From positions 25,276,512-25,340,511 of the forward strand of contig QVOM02000101.1 in the NCBI GenBank assembly GCA_003586115.2: a stretch of 64,000 nt of DNA, written 5' to 3'. This stretch comes from Salvator merianae (Eukaryota > Chordata > Lepidosauria > Squamata > Teiidae). The position numbers and the translations under genes are program-made. Below are positions 1 through 12,562 of this stretch, one piece after another; position 1 is the first letter of the stretch; each line of letters opens with the position of its first letter. The notes beneath the pieces are model-generated. The model did no database searches. It was given only the letters and a program-made list of their open reading frames with translations, and had not been told where the DNA came from.

Positions 1-1100
1 CATTTATTTTTATCCTGCCTTGGGGCCCAGTTCTTCTGAGGTTGCCAAGCATGCAAATAACTGGAATAAATCAACACTATTTTGATATCAACAACCAATA
101 CACCAGTCCCTTATTATTAACAAGCTTATTTACCCACTTAAAAACAAATAAGCATGTGGATAGAATAATGGCAACTGAAGTTATCAAGTACTTATGTCTC
201 CCAAAAATAAGATAGCAACAGCCCCCTACACAGCTCTTGCAGAAAAGTGTCAAAACCAAGACAACTTCTTTCAAGTGAAAGACTGTAGATTCATCAGCTC
301 AGCTTTTGCTCTGCATTGCCACTTTCTGATGATACTTAGGACCTTGCTACACTGATGCCTCACTGTGTGTTTCAAAATAGAATCTGCTGTAATAAGGGCT
401 GAATTTCACAATGCACTCCTGCTAGGCTGCATTCACACCTAAGTTTTAATCCAGCTTCAGTCCACTTTCACAGTGAAAACACACATCAGCAAAGGGGCAA
501 GCTGGTTTCTTTCACCATTATTTAACTCAGAAAACTTCCCTGATTTGTAGCTTGCTAAGTTATTATCAGCACCCTTGTGCAGGAAAGATAAACATCTTTT
601 CAGGTATTTCTGTACAAAATCGCAGGTCTCTAAGAATGTTCCTGTACAAAAAATGGTGGTAATTGGAATTGCACACTGCTGCAATTGACGATACGGGAGG
701 AAATAAAAGACACTGTCTTGGCCTCACCTGGAACACCCACAGAACCCTCAGCACAAATCTGCATTTATGATCACTTCATGAAAATGAAGTGGATGAAGGT
801 AAAGGACACATTTTTGGTGCAGGAAAAAAAAAATTCAAGAAATGTGGATTACAAGGGCCATAATTCAAGTTTGGCATGAAATTTCCCTTTTAGGTGTGAT
901 TTTTCTGCAGCAGAAACTGTTCAAATCTGCCGTAAAATGTTTGTAGTAAGTTCCTTAATCTATTCTGAATCGGAAGGCTGTTTTTCCTGAGAAAGATCCA
1001 TGGCATGGAGCTGGTAGAATCAGTAATGCTGACACAGATCCATGAAACAGGATTTTAGTTTGGGGCACAATCTACAAGAATAGAATCTATTTCATGATCA
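1..1100. other. Unannotated intergenic or intronic sequence
   Basis: No repeat family, RNA gene or convincing coding region was recognised. The short open frames of 60-75 codons on both strands have no recognisable domain and look like chance. Confidence 0.5.
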
Positions 1101-1288
1101 GCGGTGGCCCGTGGCTTTAAGGGCAGGTATTCGTAACCCACGGGAAGTGTGTGATTGCTGTTTGCAGGGCCTCTGGGCCTTTGTACTGTTGCTCCTGTGA
1201 GAGTACAGAGACCTGGAGACCCCATGAACAGTGATGACACACTTCCCATGGGTTATGAACACAGGTGCTTAAAGCCATGAACCACCGC
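1101..1288. mobile_element. Palindromic MITE-like element with 'CTTTAAG' core
   Basis: Two arms, about 1101-1153 and 1231-1288, are imperfect reverse complements of each other around a loop of about 77 bases. Both arms contain GGCTTTAAG, a TAACCCA/CGTAACCCA motif and GGAAGTGTGTG. Related arms occur at 51328-51519, and half of one at about 59490-59590. I see no coding capacity. The structure suggests a non-autonomous fold-back DNA element. The true termini may lie 15-35 bases further out on each side, because weak complementarity continues there, and I found no clear TSD. Confidence 0.6.
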
Positions 1289-1614
1289 TGTCCATGGTGC
1301 TAGTTAATAACCTGGTGTCAATGGTTTGCACTACATACAACCTTTGTAGAGTCTTCAGTGCACCCAATCAAAAGGTTTCCATTGCCTGCATTATTTAGCT
1401 AAGTTATAATTGTCCCCAAAATATAGTAGCTAGTGCAGCAGTCAGAGCTGGACATAAATATCTCTTGCTACTGAATGCTACCTTAGCATCCCAAAGTTAC
1501 AAATCTGCTTATTCAGAATCAGGAAAAGTAGAAACTCTATCTGAAACAGCTTGTCTAGTCATCTCCCAGCCCCTGGAATGATCTCTGAGCTACCAGAATT
1601 TAACTGGTAATGTG

Positions 1615-1893
1615 GGGCGTTTTCGCACTTACCATGCAGTGTGATCACCGTCCACACTGTGTGGTTGTAGGCCACTATGAATACTGATAGCTTTGCTCGA
1701 TATTCACCATGACAGTGGCCAGGAAGTGTCCGACCATCACCATGGTGACCGTCAGCACCATGCAGCATGCAGGTGCAATCAGGTGATCATGCAGGCCTGG
1801 GCGACCTGCATGGTCACCATGGCTGTCCTTACCAAGTGTGAATGCACTTTACCAGGAGCTGACAATAACCTCTGGGTAAAGGTGTGGAGCACA
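1615..1893. mobile_element. GGGC-element fragment (one clear terminus)
   Basis: The left end reads GGGCGTTTTCGCACTTACC, matching the terminal motif shared by many elements here. The interior (catgacagtggc, ccatggtgac) resembles the element at 38460-38868. A small hairpin with CTTTACC arms lies near 1848-1886. The right terminus is unclear: a diverged candidate lies near 1847. The copy is old or truncated, and no TSD was identified. Confidence 0.55.
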
Positions 1894-4800
1894 AATTTGT
1901 TCATGTTTACCTAGGAGTAATCTCAGTGAGAAAAGCAGCAACCTGTAGATCAAGGCTGCAAGGGTAGTAGGGGAAGGGTGTATTTTTTGTCTGAGGATTG
2001 CCTTGGATCTCTCTGAACTCCACTTTGATCCATGCAGATCAAAGCATAATTTGGGGAGATCAGAGGGATGCTTCCAGTTATACATTTGCTGCTCACTCAC
2101 CATCTTTGCAGAAATGTTGTGTGGGCTGCCACAGTGGTACTGAGAATTGTCCTGTAAGCTGAAATCCTATGTACAGTACCATGGGGGCATGTCTCTTAGA
2201 ATTCACTGGGGCTTACTTGTAAATAAAGATCCATAAGATTATGTGTTCTCATACCACACCTGCTTGGCAGCACCATACATGGGTAGTATGTGTAGTGCCA
2301 GAGATCACTTTCAGCAATGGAATTTGCACTGAGGCCAGAATCCATTTTACTTTCTAGAAGTCATGATGAGCAGAGTCACTTCCCCCTTCTCAGGTCTGCT
2401 ATCTCAAAATCTCCAACAATGACTGTTTATCCTGTCCAAAGCCTATTTAGGTAAAAGTTGTTTTGTGCCATGACCTAATCTTGTTCACCTGTTGCAGGAA
2501 GGCAGCACTTCAAATGCTAAGGATTTGCATTTGGGGGATAACAGCTGCAAGTTTGTCATGAAAATGTGAGTGCTCAAACTGAATACCTGATTGGATTAAT
2601 TCAACTCATTTACATATCCTGGACAGCTTGAATATTGTCTAATATCGTTGTTTACTACATTTTCTGCCCAATTTCCTGCCTGTGCCAAAGATAGGATTTT
2701 GAGTGTAAGAACAGCTCCCCCTGTCTTCTCAGTGGCTTTGGGGTAATCTTTTGGTTTTGCCCCAAAGTCTACTCTATCATTACTCCAAGAGCTGAACTGT
2801 GGATCTTTGGTTCCTATCTTCCAGAGTCAACAAAACCTGGATTCTGTTTCATGGATTGCACCGAGTCCACTACCTCCTTCCTGCAATGAGAGCTGAACTT
2901 TGGTCCATCCATGCAAGGAGCTGAAGCTCCTATGCTTGCTGTATGTATGGGTTCCTGCTTCATGAAGGTTTTTACTGAAATCACTGCTGAAGTCACTATT
3001 GGACTGGAGGAAGTGGTCTGAGCTGTGTCCTATATTCTTACTATTGTGCAACTGTGTTTGTGTTTTGACAACACTTATCCCACTTTTTGTACTACGAAGT
3101 CCATTCCTGATCAAAAGAAGACCCTGCAATAGATATCATCCCTCCCTCTCCTTCCCTAAGCCTGTTTCTCTCTTCTCTAACCTCCACCTTCATTTGCACA
3201 CTAAAATCTTCCCTGTAATCTGCCTCTCTTCATTTGGAAATTGGTCCTGAGGACCCTCCTATTTCTTTAGCTTTGCTGGCATCTCTGCTCTGTTTCCACT
3301 TCTCTGCATCATCTAGTAGAGCTGGTGACCTTGTTCTAAGCCTGTCTTGTTTCTCTCTTTTCTTTGGCTATAGTTAAAAACCTACAAGTTACTGCTTAGT
3401 TATTTGGGGAATCTCGTTCTTTGAGTTGCTTTATTGTTTGACTAATTTTCCCAATTCTGAATTGCTACATACCAAAGTTATTTTCTATGTGCCTTTTATA
3501 TCCTAATAAAGCAACATTTTATTGTAGTCAGCCGTGTACCCCTCTCCCTTGGGATTGGTTCCAATCCATTGTCAGTTAAATTAATCAAATAGTCCTTAAA
3601 CATTCTGCTGCTAAATACATGTGTCTAGAGCAGTTCCTGTAACACTGCAAGGTGCTACTCGTACCCATTTCTTTTGAAACAAAACCCAGTTGGCTCGGTT
3701 GGGCTTACTAAGATGTAGAACTGTATCATGTTGTGCAATAAAAGACTCCTCTGCTATACTTCTTATCTGATATCAAGTGCAAACTGTTCTCCTTGCAGGA
3801 CTTGCCTATTCCTTTCCACCTCAGCACAATGTTGGACCCTTTGTAAGTCATGTTGCCTTAAAATGGTAAGGAAAAGGTGAGAACTTGTTATAGCTCTGTC
3901 ATCTCCATTGTATCTAATGCCAAATATTGGCAGGATCTGTATGGGATCTAAAGTGCTGCAAGGAATCATTCTAAGAAGAGTGCTATATTTGCTGGGAATC
4001 ACACTAAGAAGAATAGTGGCTGCATGGCAGTAGTATTGGTGCTGCAAGGACAGGAGTAAATATGCAGGGGACCCTTATGCCCACTTGCATTTTACAGCAT
4101 TCAGTGGAGTGCTAATGGCAGGAAGGCAGCTGATTGAATGCGGATTCATGTGGACCACACTCATCCAGTGCACCAGCTGAACCATGAAGGGGCAGGATTG
4201 AGTAGACCCTGTGCCTTCAAGGTTCAATTACTGTGCCATAATGTCACCATGCAGATCCTGTCTAAATCTGCAAACGTCATCCTCATAGTGTTAGCTGGTC
4301 TATTGCCCAGCTTCTTCATGGCCAATATTGCTAAAATTTCTATGAATATCACCCTTAGAAACTTCTGAAAAGAAATTGCTGCATTACCTAATAGAATAGA
4401 GTATTTCAATATGCCAGTCACCCTTGATGGACAAGCTTATTTGCATTGCTTTTGAGCCAGAACAATGCTGAACTGAAAGTGAAATCAATTTAAGGCAATT
4501 TACCATTATGTCGTGTTCTTACATTCCATTAAAGCTTTAATCTTTCTGGCAATTACAAAGCCCATCATGCACAACTATATTCAAATTTGGACATTAGGTG
4601 TACACAAAAATATTTTCTGGGAAGTAATAAAAACTGTGAATGCAGGGTCTATAGTTTTAAAATGATAATTGCTTGGCAATGTGTTTAAAAGTATATGGCA
4701 TGGGTTTTTTTCTTTAAAAAAGATCATCAAAGGGCTTAATATATTTTGTAAATTGCTGCTGTAATGATTCCATTTACAAAGGATATAATTTGCTATCCCA

Positions 4801-5708
4801 ATTTTGTAATGAATGGGAGTCTAATGAATCATGCAGGCTTTAGCATTCAATAGAAATATGGGGCAATTTTAGATTAAACCAAAGCATTAATTCTTACAGT
4901 GATTGGATCTTGTTTGAAAAAAAAAGACCTTCTCCATCTTCTTATTTTGTTAGTAGTGCATCTTTACCTTTTCTGTTAATGATGTATGTTTCTTTCAGAA
5001 TTGCAGGTTCATGCCATTGAAAACTCCAGCCAATGAATTTGCTACAATGATAGATGACAATACAGTGATCTCACCTGACAATCACCATAAGAAGCCACCT
5101 TAGATCAGGGATTTAATCATCTATGATAATTACTATTACTACTACCTACTCTGACTCAAGCAAAATCCACACTGCACATTTATGATGGCATGAAGGATCC
5201 TGAACAGTGTGGGGATCACATTTTTCCACATCCATCCTGCTGCAGAGGGGTGGAAAGTGTCATCAGAAGCACTTTTCATGCCAGGTGTGAACAAGCACTC
5301 TGATGGTGCTTTTGGCAATTGTCTTTCACCATAATTGCTTGTGGATGGATCGTGGTAGCTGTAATGACATACCTGTACTGCTCTTTGCCCACGGCTATTT
5401 AGCAGGGTGCTGAAAATGGCTGAATTCCAGGGATATTTCTTGTGCTTCTTTTTTTCTACAACCATTAGAAATATAAAAGCCAGGAAGTTCTAGGACTAGA
5501 GCAAGTGATCCAGCTCTAAAAGCAGCCAAATTTACTGGCATGCAGATCCTCCTGGCTCACTGCTGAACTTTCAGGATCTTAAGATACAGAAGTTTCCCAC
5601 TACTTTCTATTTTGTTTTTTTTCCCCCTTAAACTAGAGATGTCTATATTCTAACAGTGCGTTTTGGTATGACCTCAAACTACTTACTTGATTTTTACAAG
5701 ACCACATT
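1894..5708. other. Mostly unique sequence; 4430-5060 is a possible conserved non-coding stretch
   Basis: No gene was recognised. Open frames of 60-107 codons in this interval have no domain signature. Positions about 4430-5060 are AT-rich and free of repeats and microsatellites, with several ATTA-type words and long mixed-composition tracts, which is how many vertebrate conserved non-coding elements look. That is inference only. Confidence 0.4.
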
Positions 5709-5872
5709 GATCTATTTGTTGTTGTCTACCACTTAAGTTGTGACCGACTCCTGGTTGACTGCAGAGATACAGAAATGGTTTACCATTGCCTATGTCTAGA
5801 GGCTGGGGATCAAACTGACAACTGTCTGCTTTCCAGGCAGTTTCTCTACCACTGAACTGCAGCCACTCCCAA
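5709..5872 (-). mobile_element. tRNA-derived SINE (Sauria-SINE-like)
   Basis: On the minus strand the sequence starts with a tRNA-like part: TTCAGTGGTAGAGAA resembles an A box, and CAGTTTGATCCCC resembles a B box about 45 bases later. A body and an ACAACAACAA tail follow. The element at 35459-35612 has the same architecture and a similar tail. Sauria SINEs of squamates have this layout, a tRNA head with a Bov-B-like tail. The family name is from memory of the layout, not an alignment. Confidence 0.65.
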
Positions 5873-6336
5873 TCTAATATATAGTAAATGTGCAGTTTCC
5901 TAGTTGTATTCATAAAGAATGGATAAACAAACATTTTTCTCCTTCTCTACATTTTACCCCTTAATAGCAGAGAAACTTTGAAAAACCTTGATTTTAGGGA
6001 TCTTCTGATCCCCTCTCCCCATCATTTCTACAGGAATATCCACCTTTATGCATTCTGTTATAAGCTTGGAGTTCTTCTGTAAAATAGAAAAATCCCATAT
6101 TTTATAAAGCTACAGAATATTCATTTCATATTTGATTTAGATTCTTTTTTAAAAAAAAGAAATATATGAAAATAAAAAATGTATTGAAAAACTATTACCT
6201 ATTCAAAATAGCTGTTTTTCAACCATGAATAAGAATAGGGAGGGAAAATTAGAGATATCACATAATTCCAGCTTTAATCATCGTAAAGAATTTCGTTTTT
6301 CCAATTTGAAAGAATCTGAGCAATTCACTCAGTCTT
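5873..6336. other. Unique AT-rich sequence
   Basis: Nothing was recognised apart from short A/T runs. Confidence 0.45.
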
Positions 6337-6344
6337 AAAGACAC

Positions 6345-6683
6345 GGTGGGTGATTGGTTAGTTAAAATGATGGAGCTTGCCGAGATGGACAAACTGACAA
6401 ATCTTTTGAGAAATAAGACAGTTGATAGGTTTTACAGGAACTGGAAACCCTTTATTGACTTTCTGCAAGAGCTGGACAATGGACTGGTGATTGCTGGATT
6501 CGAAGAGTGAAAAAGAAGAGTTTCGGTGAAAAAAGAAGGAAGGAGAACAGGACATTGAAGAATATGAAGTTTAGAAGAAACTGTTAGTGAAGAAGGAACT
6601 TGATAATAATAGTGATATAAGAATGTAATGTAAACTGTAATTTTATATATTTGAAATACAATAACAATAAAATATGTTAAAAA
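6345..6683 (+). mobile_element. 5'-truncated L1 LINE, 3' end
   Basis: The plus strand reads MDKLTNLLRNKTVDRFYR followed by NWKPFIDFLQEL and a stop about 15 codons on. This is the typical carboxyl end of a vertebrate L1 ORF2. A short 3' UTR and an A-rich tail ending near 6683 follow. The 8-mer AAAGACAC occurs directly before the element (6337-6344) and directly after the tail (6684-6691), which I take as the TSD of target-primed reverse transcription. Only about 60 codons of ORF2 are present, so the copy is dead on arrival. Confidence 0.85.
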
Positions 6684-6691
6684 AAAGACAC

Positions 6692-8023
6692 AAAGAAAAT
6701 TAAATTGTTTAATCAGTAATGGCTATGTTAAATTTAATTAAAACTGGACTTCACTGGACTTACACACACACACACACAAAATAAAGTTCAAATGTTCTGT
6801 TTAAAATAAATTGCTAGGAAGAAACATTTATTACTGTTAACTTAAAGGAACAAGCCTCTATTACAGACAAAAATGCTCTTTCTACAGAGGACAAACCTGC
6901 AAAGCCCCAGCTCAGTCAGGAGACCTTTGGCAAACCCTAAGCCCCTTAATGTACACAGCAGGGTTAGGATTAGTAGGTTGGTCAGAAATCTTGAAAAATT
7001 GTTTGGATTTTTTTTTTTTTTTAATGTTCTCCATGCAATTTATCTTTTTCTTTTTTCTTTTTTCTGGTTTGTTTTTGTTTGCCAAAGGCTACTTTTATCT
7101 GTAGTGCAAAATGCAGGATGAGCGCTAGAATGTATCAATGACTTGAAACCTGACTGCAGACTAAAGAACTCTTATTGCATACTTTCTCACATGCATGTTC
7201 ACAAACACACGCAAGCACAGATCAGAAAAGCTGGTACGTATATTGCTATTACAAGGCATAAATGTTGACAGTAGTCTGCAGAGCTTTGAGAGTTTGCCTG
7301 CTGCCTGCCTAAGACCATCATTCTTTTCTTGATTCTCCAGGCTGCTGCCTACGTTAACAGCTGCCAGAGTGAGGGCATGAGCCTCAGGAGGGACCCTGTA
7401 CAGTGTTCTTCACAGAATAATTTTATTTTAATTTAATTTTGTACTTTCTGTTTAGTAATGTATTATTTTAAATTGCTCATGTTGTACTTTTATTGTTGTA
7501 AACCATCTTGTGCAATAAATTTATAAGAACAGAGAGGATAAATATCTAACATTACTATTATGGGTTTGCTTATGTTGGAGGTACATATACTTATAAAAAA
7601 GAAAGAAAAAAAATCTTATTCTATTTTTTTACTGTCCTCCTTTCTTATGTTATTTTTTAACAGCTAGCTAGAATGTGTTTTTAATGATTATGCAATATCT
7701 TCAAGATTTTCTGGAATGTGTTGATCTTGCACATCTGCATACATAAATCCAGTCTACCTCATTTTACATATAACTGCAGAAGGTTTATTTCTTTTTAATA
7801 TGAAAATTCAACACTTTTATTTATAAAATTAATACAGTGCTATAATCTCTAGGAGCATCTAAAAAATAATTTAGATAAACATAGAAAACGCAGTATAATT
7901 TAACAGCAGAAAATAACTGAGCAGTGCAAAGATAAGTTAGCTAAAACCCAATATGTTTATCACAAAATATGCATACAAATACACATCTTATATCAATGGA
8001 TTCATTTCTAAATACAGGATAAA
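6692..8023. other. Unique sequence with small simple repeats and one L2-like tail
   Basis: Contains an AC repeat at 6762-6778, T-rich tracts near 7010-7080, and at about 7480-7540 a 'gtaaaccatcttgtgcaataaatttataag' type stretch. That last stretch resembles the 3' end of L2/CORE-SINE type elements. No gene was recognised. Confidence 0.4.
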
Positions 8024-8520
8024 CCTAAGAACGTAAGAAATCCCCTGCTAAATTAGACCCGTGGCCTATCAAATCTAGCAGCTCTTTCCCACAAGGGGTC
8101 AAACAGTTGCACATGGAAGCCCACTAGCAGGACATGAGCACATACGTGGTCCACAGTCTTCCAGCAACTATCTTCAGAGGTACACTAACATCAGTATCAG
8201 AAGTAGTCACACAACATATTAGGGCTAATAACTGTTTATAGCTCTGTCTTCCATGTGTTTGCCCAAACCTTTTTTGAACCCATCCAAGTTGTTGACCAAC
8301 ACCACTCCTTCATAAAGTGAATTCAATAGTTTAACTATGCATTGTGAGAACTTTTTTTTTTGTATTGTATGAACAGATTATTTGAAGATTCAACTTTATT
8401 GGTTGACCCCTGGTTCTGGTATTTTGAGGAAGGAAGATGGATTTTCCCTTGGTCATTTTAGTTTCTCTTTTTTGAACCATTTATAGCTTCACTATATATC
8501 TTCCTTGAGATATGCCTTGG
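8024..8520 (-). mobile_element. Degenerate CR1/L3-like LINE 3' fragment
   Basis: The plus strand reads gaacgtaagaaatcccctgct, then CATCCAAGTTGTTGACCAAC, a stretch like 'gaattcaatagtttaactatgc', and 'tgacccctggttctggt'. In that order these are the reverse complement of a CR1/L3-type LINE 3' region common in reptiles. The same order of motifs occurs in the younger CR1 at 60217-60864 (attccactggttgatcgtcc, then cgttgcttctagtcctt). Reading frames are broken throughout, so it is an old copy. Confidence 0.65.
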
Positions 8521-9789
8521 GGTGGAGGGTCTACCACCAAAGGAGCAACACCAATGGGGGATCACCTCTTTAGGGAGTCACTTTAGGAAGAGGAAAAGTG
8601 AGGTCCGCTCCCCTTGGCCCAGGTCCTTTGCAATTCGTGGGAAGGTCCTGGCAGACTGTGGGTGTTTAAACTGATTTAAACTTGTTTTTAATACTGATTT
8701 GATGTATGTTTTTATACAATGCTTTGCATTTGGAAAAGTGATAATGTGTCAAAGCAGGGAAGAAGGCAGGCATTATCATTGGGGGTAACCACTGCTGTGG
8801 TTTCATGCATGGTAAGTTACAGTGCTGGCAAACAGAAGAGTCAGGTCAAGAGAAAGAGTGTTAAATATATTAAAAAACTTATTACTCCTTGTGCCCTGTC
8901 TTCCAGCCAGCACAGTTTGGGATACCTATCAAGCAACTCATGGCCCTGGTTCTGCTGCTTCTGAATGCCAGCCAGATCCCTCCAGAAAAAGGCATCAGTC
9001 ATCCATTACTTGATTCAGATGAAGGGGCTAATCTGGCATTTATCACTGATCTTATTGGGTAGAAGAACAGGATGAGTCTTGCTCACTTAGCTTTGCCCCT
9101 GAGTTATTCAGTGATTGTTGTTTTAGACAAGTGGAACAGGAAGGGGGGAACACTGTCATCCATGGGACCTTCATTTCTCTTGCCAGGCAGTCAATTTGCT
9201 CTATGGCTGAGTTTGGGTACTGGCTTACATCTTCATGGCCTCCATGACAACCATGAGGCTTTCTCAGTGTGTAACTGTCCCAACACATACAGTAGGACAT
9301 ACCCTTAGATGCCCTCAAACACTTACGGAATCTGAGAGATTGACAGAGATGTCATTCTTGCAGAGAGTTTGATCTTGCAGTGGAATCATGTGATGAACAG
9401 TGCCTCAACATTGCTGTCCCAAGTGCCTAAATGTTGTTGTGGATTGGAACTACTGCAGCACCTTGGTATTCCATGGACCTAGGAACAATTCAACTGTAGG
9501 GTCTATGACTGTAGCATAAGTGCTGTTAATTCTGCCATTAGTCTGCCATTATTGTTCCTACTATGTAGCAGCAAAAAGAAATTTCTCCACCACCATTATG
9601 TCCTTAAGAGATGTTTTGGGTTTTTTTCCAAGTGGTAAATGACATCATCATAAGACCAAGCACAAGGAAGCAATGATGGTTGTCCCTGAAATCTGCTGTT
9701 ACAAATTTGCAGAGCACTCTGAGGACAAAGTCATTCAGATTCACAGGGGATTGAATGCCACAGTTGAGAATGATCTGGGGGAAATGTCT
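8521..9789. other. Unannotated sequence
   Basis: Overlapping small open frames at 8719-9318 have no domain or signal sequence I can name. No repeat family was recognised. Confidence 0.4.
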
Positions 9790-10250
9790 AGAGAACCTGA
9801 AGGTGGTTTTGAAGCTGCATCTGGTGTAGAATGCAGAAGCAAAACTGCTGTCTGGAACTGCTAGCTGGATGCATATAATTCAGGTCCTAAAAGAACTGCA
9901 CTGGCTACCAATTCACTAATAAACCCAATTTAAGGTGTTCACCCATCCTTCCAAGACCTGACTGTTTAACTTACTGAGGAGTCTGATGAGAAAACTTAGT
10001 AAAAATATTTTGTCCCCTCGTTGTAGAATGGCTTATCCATTGCACTATGGCAGTTTCTGAGCCTATAAGTTGGTACTTGTTTAAAACTTTTTCAAATACT
10101 TATGCATTTGTTAATTGCTGATGCTTCTGGATTAATGTTTATATGATCAATTCTATTAATATTATTTATTGTGATGGTTTTAATTTCTTTTGTTTGTGAC
10201 CTACTATGGATTCTTTTTTAATGTAAAGCATAATAGAAATGTTTTTAATA
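9790..10250 (+). mobile_element. Old L2-type LINE fragment (reverse transcriptase C-terminal region)
   Basis: A broken plus-strand frame from about 9800 reads LHLV, a stop, NAEAKLLSGT, then IIQVLKELHWLP and FKVF. This matches the order QLVQNAA, RLL, VLRELHWLP, FKVL seen near the end of L2-like ORF2 proteins. Stops interrupt it, for example after LHWLPIH. A run resembling a LINE 3' end follows to about 10250. The family call rests on the LHWLP block. Confidence 0.7.
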
Positions 10251-10410
10251 TGATAGAGAAGATTAAAGGATAATAGATGGATAAATAGACACATAGATAG
10301 ATAGACTAAGTACTCAGGTTTGCTCTGACTATGACACATAGAAGAAATAGCTCTAGACTTAAACGTGACTTTAAAATTTGACCAGCATTTTAAGATGATG
10401 GATAAATACA

Positions 10411-10415
10411 AAGGA

Positions 10416-10446
<31 letters not shown>

Positions 10447-10493
10447 GAAGGAAGGAAGGAAGGAAGGAAGGAAGGAAGGAAGGAAGGAAGGAA

Positions 10494-10559
<66 letters not shown>

Positions 10560-10561
10560 AA
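10411..10561. repeat. Compound (AAAG)n-(AAGG)n-(AAAG)n microsatellite
   Basis: A symmetric array in three blocks: GAAA units, then GGAA units from about 10445, then GAAA units again from about 10497. It is a purine strand of about 150 bases. Open frames through it are repeat artefacts. Confidence 0.97.
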
Positions 10562-10598
10562 CTGATATAAGTCTTGCTCCAGAATAGGATGATTTGAC

Positions 10599-11290
10599 AG
10601 CCCTTTCTGCACTTATTGGTATGTGATCAGAATCAGTGGATCTGGACTAGCCAGGCCTGCTGATTCCCACCATGGAAAGGTGTGGGCTAGATCAGTGCCA
10701 TCTGCATGACAGTGCTGGGTCCAGAGCAGACCACCCCAAGGCATTAAACTTGTATGAGCTTTGTTCCAGACCTCAAAGTTTTCAAGGGCTAGGAACAAAA
10801 GTCCCTAGTCTCAGAGCCACCAGAAGATGCATTTTGGTGGTGCGCTTTGGTGCACCTCTGAAATATGTCCTTCAGCAGTTCTGAAAATGACAGTATGCCG
10901 TCTGTACCAGGATCAGGACATGCTTGTCCACTGGTAGACACATTTAATTGAGTCTACCCTTATTCCTGATCAGGGCCTTCCTGACTGAGATTGTAGTCTG
11001 TCTAATGCAAATGGAGTGGACCAGTGGGAGGTGGGGCATCACAGATCCACATGAAACAGAGCAGAGTGGGATAGGGTATCCAGCCACTCTACTGGTAAAC
11101 CTCAACATCAAGATCTACCAGTGGACTGCTGGATCATGGATCATGAGGGAACCATTTATACAGTATTCCAGGAAGAGCCTTGGAAGTAACATAGCACCCA
11201 AACGTTCCTGTCTTTCAAAGGCTCCAGAGCCAGCTCTGAGGGATGGCTTAGCCTTTGAAGTTGTTGGCCAGGGCTGGGCTAAGCTGGGCC
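10599..11290. mobile_element. GGGC-element (family C), right end unresolved
   Basis: The left terminus AGCCCTTTCTGCACTTATTGG matches that of 48239-48708 and 58100-58279. The interior shares GTGGATCTGGACTAGCC with the 48280 region, a 'ttggtggtgcgctttggtgc' tract also found at 48430, and a hairpin of ACTGGTAAACC and ATCTACCAGT words near 11090-11125. I cannot place the right terminus; 11290 is approximate. Confidence 0.5.
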
Positions 11291-12327
11291 ATCCAAAATA
11301 CAGATGACAACCCTACCTTGCTCTAGTGGCAACCCCTCCCAGCATGGGGTGGTTACTTATCCTGAGCATCTTTCCCTGGTGCAGGATAAAATGGGGCTGT
11401 GGTCAGACACAGGAAAAAAAAAATCTGTGAGGCATCTTATTGAAGGCTCTGAGGTGGGACTGTTCACACACCAGTCTGCCCCTCCCCCCTCTCATGAACA
11501 TTGTATGCTAGAAAAGGTGGATTAGAGAAGATTGGGGACACAAAGGCCACACACTGTCTCTCTGAGGCACCTCTAAGGCTCATCTTATGTTATGTTTGAA
11601 TACAGCCTTAGAGAATGCAGAAACAGCTTTAGAACCACTAAGTTCTGTTTTTACAATTAAAATACTTTGGAGGTAAATTGTCACCTTAAATCTATTGCAG
11701 TCCCTCATTTGCAGGATGGCAACAAGTGGAGATTCAATATTCTGTTACTAAACAAGAAATAAAAGAAAATAGAAGATACAGACTCTTGTCCTTTCTGCCC
11801 TGACTCTGCTTGCTTACTATAGTATAGACAAGCAGTACACAGTTCTTTTCCTTCCATCCTAATTTGTATTGGGGGGGGACGGGACACCATGAAAGGTCCC
11901 CTGGGAATCCAAATTAATTATGCTTCCATTTTAAAAGCTTGCACATCTGCCCAAACTCAATAGTGGAGATTGATTCACAAATAAAACTGAACATGTTCAA
12001 CACAGAGCTCTTAAAACAACTTTTTGCTGGCTTTTCTTCATGTGAGAAAGTATACAGACCCTTTTGTACAATTTGGTAATCTTGTGGTAATCTGCCAAAT
12101 GCTTTAAAACTAGTCTTGTAATATATATATCCACAAATAACCACAAATGAGTGAAAATGTTTTTGTTTTTTGTTTTTACTGGACTTCTAGCCTGTAGAGT
12201 AAAATTAATATGATTCCAAACTAATACCAGCTAATATACAGAACTAAGATTAATATTCCAAAGAGATTAACATATTTAGAAAGATTAGTCAATTGTTCTG
12301 ACCTCAATGCCTCTTTCTGTCAGACTA
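11291..12327. other. Unannotated sequence
   Basis: No gene or clear repeat was recognised. There is a run of nine G at about 11871-11879. Confidence 0.4.
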
Positions 12328-12562
12328 GAAGAAGAAGAAGAAGAAGAAGAAGAAGAAGAAGAAGAAGAAGAAGAAGAAGAAGAACTTGGTTTTTATACCC
12401 CGCTTTTCTCGGCCGAAGCTGACTCAAAGCGGCTTACAAGGTTATTTTTCGCCCAAAGGCTTACATCTGTCTATCTTCCACATCACACAATGTGATGCTC
12501 CCTATTTATCTACTTGCAATTACTTGCTTTCGAACTGCTAGGTTGGCTGGAATTAGCCTGAA
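12328..12562 (-). mobile_element. tRNA-derived SINE with expanded (TTC)n tail
   Basis: On the minus strand the element begins with a tRNA-like B-box region (AACCTAGCAGTTCGAAAGC), runs through a body (GCAAGTAGATAAATAGG), and reaches a 3' end reading GTAAGCCGCTTTGAGTCAGC, then GAGAAAAGCGGGGTATAAA. It finishes in a (TTC)n tail, seen as 19 GAA units at 12328-12384 on the plus strand. The last part of the same SINE recurs on the plus strand at 46447-46510. This head and tail are widespread in reptile genomes. The GAA-frame open reading frame (poly-Glu) is an artefact. Confidence 0.75.

Noticed and set aside
5709..5872. Functional tRNA gene on the minus strand
   Set aside because: Only A- and B-box-like words; no complete cloverleaf; followed by SINE body and CAA-rich tail.
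10166..10612. 148-codon minus-strand frame of Phe/Leu/Ser and Pro/Ser repeats
   Set aside because: Translation of the AAAG/AAGG array plus flanking sequence.
12307..12495. Poly-glutamate frame
   Set aside because: Translation of the GAA tail of a SINE.
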